64,000 bases of DNA from Janthinobacterium sp. J1-1. Lineage in GTDB: Bacteria > Pseudomonadota > Gammaproteobacteria > Burkholderiales > Burkholderiaceae_D. The translations under genes were made by a program, and so were the position numbers. The notes under the pieces were generated by a model that was not told the DNA's origin, ran no database searches, and was given only the letters and a program-made list of their open reading frames with translations. This document shows, one piece after another, positions 61,193-64,000 of the stretch (its first letter is position 1; every line of letters begins with the position of its first letter). The stretch spans positions 3,906,001 to 3,970,000 of the forward strand of contig NZ_CP132339.1 of the NCBI RefSeq assembly GCF_030944405.1. The letters are read 5' to 3'.

Positions 61193-62278
61193 TTAATCGG
61201 GGATGTCGGTGGCTTGCGCAGGTTCGACGCGCTGCTGCGCGTTCATGGAGTGGCGGAAGGCGGTCGAGCGTTCATACGCGGCGCGCCGGATGCGCATGAT
61301 GCCGCCCAGCGGCTGGTGCGCCGCGACCCCGTTCCAGGGATTGAACGACAGCACATCGTCGCCATACACTTGGCGGGCAGGGTTGGCGGTGGCCTGTGGC
61401 GCAAAGCGCAAGGTGGCGATCGGGCGGTGCGGCGACAACGCCTCCGGCCAGGCGATGGCGGCGTCCTCCACCGGCATCTGGTGCAGGTCCGTGCACAGCT
61501 GGGCGCACAAGGTGTACTCGGCGCCGTGTTCGGCAAAATGCGCCGTGACGGCGTCGCGCATGCTTGCATATTCGACGTCGTCAACCGGCTGGCCGCTCAG
61601 GCTGGTCACGCTGGCCGAGCTTGGATGCAGCGACAGCTTGGCGATATAGTTGCCAAAGCGGATGGCCGCCTGCGTATGGTAGGTCTCGCCCAACGGGTGA
61701 TGGTTGTCGCGCGCCAGGCCATCGAGGGTGGCGCCAGGCGTGCCGCCCAGGCTTTCCAGCACCTGCTTGGCGCCATGCGCGGTGCCGGCCAGCAGCCGCT
61801 GGAAGGTGTCCGGCGCGTGCGAGTTCGCTTCCAGCAGCCCCAGCATGCGTTTGTATTTGGCGATGGTGCCAAAGGCGAGGGCGGGAAAGTTCACCATCAG
61901 GAAATCCTGGTTGCGGCCTTCGATCCCGGGGGACAGGCGTTCGCCATCGACACCGATGATTTTGAGCGCAAAGCCGCGCGCGGCAGGGATCTTGTCGGAG
62001 TGGATATCGCTGGGGGCGGACGACAGGCGGGCGACCACGTCGTAGGTGCCGGGCTGCGCAAACACGCCCTGGCGCAATTCCTCGGGCAGGTCGGGATGGA
62101 TGGTCAACTGGCCCTTGAGCAGGCCGTTCGACTTGGCGTGCGCATCGCGGATCGCATGGCGGTGGCGCTCGAACGCGCAGCGCGACGAGGCGGCCATGGT
62201 GTCGACGATGTCGTTGGTGAGCGCGGCCTCATCGTCTGTGATGACTTCGATATCGGGGGTATAGGGTATGGGCTTCAA
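61193..62278 (-). CDS. Catalase-family (heme peroxidase-like) protein
   Basis: 361 residues, no signal peptide. Catalase-like blocks: KGQLTIHPDLPEELRQGVF, VARLSSAPSDIHSDKIPAAR, GRNQDFLMVNFPALAF. Shorter than true catalases and lacks the standard clade features. First gene of a three-gene operon with the DyP partner and DyP peroxidase. The 291 bases upstream (62279-62569) hold the divergent promoters and are AT-rich near 62320-62355. Confidence 0.85.
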   Translation of the reverse strand: MKPIPYTPDIEVITDDEAALTNDIVDTMAASSRCAFERHRHAIRDAHAKSNGLLKGQLTIHPDLPEELRQGVFAQPGTYDVVARLSSAPSDIHSDKIPAARGFALKIIGVDGERLSPGIEGRNQDFLMVNFPALAFGTIAKYKRMLGLLEANSHAPDTFQRLLAGTAHGAKQVLESLGGTPGATLDGLARDNHHPLGETYHTQAAIRFGNYIAKLSLHPSSASVTSLSGQPVDDVEYASMRDAVTAHFAEHGAEYTLCAQLCTDLHQMPVEDAAIAWPEALSPHRPIATLRFAPQATANPARQVYGDDVLSFNPWNGVAAHQPLGGIMRIRRAAYERSTAFRHSMNAQQRVEPAQATDIPD

Positions 62279-62569
62279 ATGGTCCTCAATAGGGCAAAGG
62301 GTTGATATAAAAAGAACGATAGTGCTTTTATATATTTAACAAAATATCATTTTTCTGTCGATCTCCCCGCACGATTGCGGCACGCCAACTTCTCGGCCAG
62401 GCAGCAGGGCGTGGTTTTCCGGAACTTTTTCGATTTTGCTGTCACGGCCCTTCATGAATTGCATCGCCGACCTGTAAAGTGGCGGGTGGATCTGGCCATG
62501 CGGAAATCGGCCTGCGTCTTGTCGCCGGCTGGCCGGCTGTCTCGGGAAGAAAAAAGGGAAGTAGTTGAC

Positions 62570-64000
62570 ATGGCATTAAAAAACACCGTGCTGTCACGGC
62601 CCGCGATGAGTTCGGCAGTGACCATCACCTGCGCGCTGGGCCTGCTGTATTTCGGCCGCCCGGTGCTCGAACCGCTGGTGCTGGCCTTGATTCTGAGCCT
62701 GGTGATCTCGCCGCTGATCCGCGTCTTCAATCGCTGGGGACTGGGCTTTTTCACCTCGACCGTGGTGTCGCTGCTGCTGGTGGGGGCGTCCGTGGCGGCG
62801 GTGGGCGCGGTGCTGGCGCTGCAACTGGTGTCGGTCACCAAAGAATTGCCGCATTACCGTTCCGCGATCCACACCAAGATCGAACGGATACAGGAGCTGA
62901 CCGAACGCCCGTTCGTGCGCCTGGCCGCCGAATTGAATGCCGTGTCGCCGCTGGCCAAGAGTACCGGCCACACGGCGGTCGCCGGCCTGCCGCGCAATGC
63001 GATGCAGCCGATACCGGTGGAGATCCGCACGCCGGTGCCGGCCGCGCGCGATACCGTGGCGCGTTTCGTTTCCGTCATTTCAGGTCCGGTCGGCGAGGCG
63101 GGGCTGGTATTCGTGCTGCTGGTGTTTATCCTGCTGGAACACGAGTCGCTGCGCGAGCGCGCGGTGCGCCTGGCGGGGCAGGGCGACGTCAGCCGCACCA
63201 TGCGCACCCTGGTGCATGCGGCCGAAGGCGTGTCGCGGTTTTTCTTCTCTCAGCTTATCGTCAACATCATCTTTGCGCTGACCGTCTCGCTGGGGCTGTG
63301 GCTGCTGCAGGTGCCGCATGCCCTGCTGTGGGGTTCATTGAGCGGCCTGCTGCGCTTCGTGCCCTACGTGGGCGCGCTGGTGGCCGGCCTGGCCATCACC
63401 GTGTTCGTGGCCGCCATCGATCCCGGCTGGACCCTGGCCTTGTCATGCATGGCCCTGTTCGCCGCGCTGGAGGTTGTGGTTGCCAATATCGTCGAACCGA
63501 AGGTGTATGGCCACAGTTCCGGCCTGTCGCCGCTGGCGGTGATCGTCTCGGCCCTGTTCTGGGGCACCATGTGGGGCCCGGCCGGGCTGTTGATTTCCAC
63601 GCCGCTGACCCTGTGCCTGGTGGTGGCCGGCCGCCATATCCGCGCGCTCGAAGCGATCACCATCCTGTTTGCCGACACACCGGGCGTGAGCGAAGCCGAG
63701 CGCTTCTATCACCGCGTGCTGGCCGGCAGTTCCACCGCCATCATCGAGCATGCCCAGGCCTATCTGCGCAGGAACAGCTTTGCGCGCTACTGCGACCATG
63801 TGCTGCTGCCGGGCCTGGACCTGGCGATGCGCGACCGCGCGCTGGGCCTGATCGACCAGGCCCAGCAGGACCGCATCCGCGGCACCGTGATTGCCCTGGC
63901 CGATACCCTGGCGCAGGCCGCCAGTGGCAGCCGCTACGGCGCCTGGCGCCGCCGCAAGGTGTCGCTGGCGGAAGCCAATATCGGCGCCCACCTGCGCCAT
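62570..64000 (+). CDS. AI-2E family transporter, 3' end cut by window
   Basis: Reading opens at the ATG at 62570 (after AAGGGAA) and stays open for 477 codons to the last base. Blocks: LLYFGRPVLEPLVLALILSL, GEAGLVFVLLVFILLEHESL, LVHAAEGVSRFFFSQLIVNI, LRFVPYVGALVAGL and VVANIVEPKVYGHSSGLSPL, all typical of PF01594. Eight or so membrane helices. A soluble C-terminal extension begins near 370 and is unusually long for the family. Exports small molecules; AI-2 is not implied. Confidence 0.9.
   Translation, partial: MALKNTVLSRPAMSSAVTITCALGLLYFGRPVLEPLVLALILSLVISPLIRVFNRWGLGFFTSTVVSLLLVGASVAAVGAVLALQLVSVTKELPHYRSAIHTKIERIQELTERPFVRLAAELNAVSPLAKSTGHTAVAGLPRNAMQPIPVEIRTPVPAARDTVARFVSVISGPVGEAGLVFVLLVFILLEHESLRERAVRLAGQGDVSRTMRTLVHAAEGVSRFFFSQLIVNIIFALTVSLGLWLLQVPHALLWGSLSGLLRFVPYVGALVAGLAITVFVAAIDPGWTLALSCMALFAALEVVVANIVEPKVYGHSSGLSPLAVIVSALFWGTMWGPAGLLISTPLTLCLVVAGRHIRALEAITILFADTPGVSEAERFYHRVLAGSSTAIIEHAQAYLRRNSFARYCDHVLLPGLDLAMRDRALGLIDQAQQDRIRGTVIALADTLAQAASGSRYGAWRRRKVSLAEANIGAHLRH

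Overview
The window looks like a chromosome segment of a high-GC betaproteobacterium, most likely Oxalobacteraceae (Janthinobacterium, Duganella or Massilia type). This is inferred from codon use, the protein families present and their resemblance to proteins of that group; no search was run. No rRNA, tRNA or CRISPR array is visible.

Layout. (1) 1-9.6 kb is a decayed accessory island. It holds the 3' part of a large DUF1998-type helicase, a cytosine-5 DNA methyltransferase and the first 36 codons of a third, coupled gene that is cut off. A group II intron domain V relic follows, then a complete 1253-bp IS3-family element, a minus-strand gene split by a second (1643-bp) IS3-family element, and IS66 and IS6 relics ending at a strong terminator. 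(2) 9.6-21.3 kb carries a YddA/SbmA-type ABC transporter, an XRE regulator and a five-gene transglutaminase / circularly permuted ATP-grasp / alpha-E / DUF2126 / zinc-peptidase neighbourhood of the predicted peptide-tagging (amidoligase) type. (3) 21.4-28.7 kb is a six-gene sigma-54-controlled MacB-like export operon that encodes its own NtrC-type regulator and histidine kinase; a textbook -24/-12 promoter and an upstream dyad precede it. (4) 28.8-31.0 kb encodes an SrpA-type catalase-like protein, cytochrome b561 and a lipoprotein. (5) 31.2-37.7 kb is an unusual block: two diverged paralogues of a RhiA-like beta-rich protein with strong intercistronic hairpins, a small winged-helix-like protein, a sigma-54 activator, an unknown protein and a Ser/Thr kinase with TPRs. 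(6) 37.9-45.5 kb is a complete seven-gene Nit1C nitrilase cluster with a divergent MocR regulator and a perfect operator-like palindrome.

(7) 45.5-55 kb is mixed chromosomal housekeeping: TetR and a membrane protein with matching operator-like sites, a GlxA-type regulator, NmrA-like, AhpD-like, LysR, cupin, UDP-glucose dehydrogenase, XRE-cupin, an EamA exporter and a flavodoxin. (8) 55-57.6 kb is a small AT-richer island holding a 61-aa CxxC protein and a 153-aa gene interrupted by a second, apparently identical copy of the 1253-bp IS with a clean GCG target duplication. (9) 57.6-64 kb holds LysR, a SnoaL-like protein, a DyP peroxidase with a partner protein, a second catalase-like protein and an AI-2E family transporter that runs off the end.

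The main stories are the IS-driven erosion of a helicase/methyltransferase defence locus, the sigma-54 exporter with its own two-component system, the Nit1C cluster, and the kinase / sigma-54 activator / RhiA-like block, whose function is unknown and which is the best candidate here for an undescribed system.
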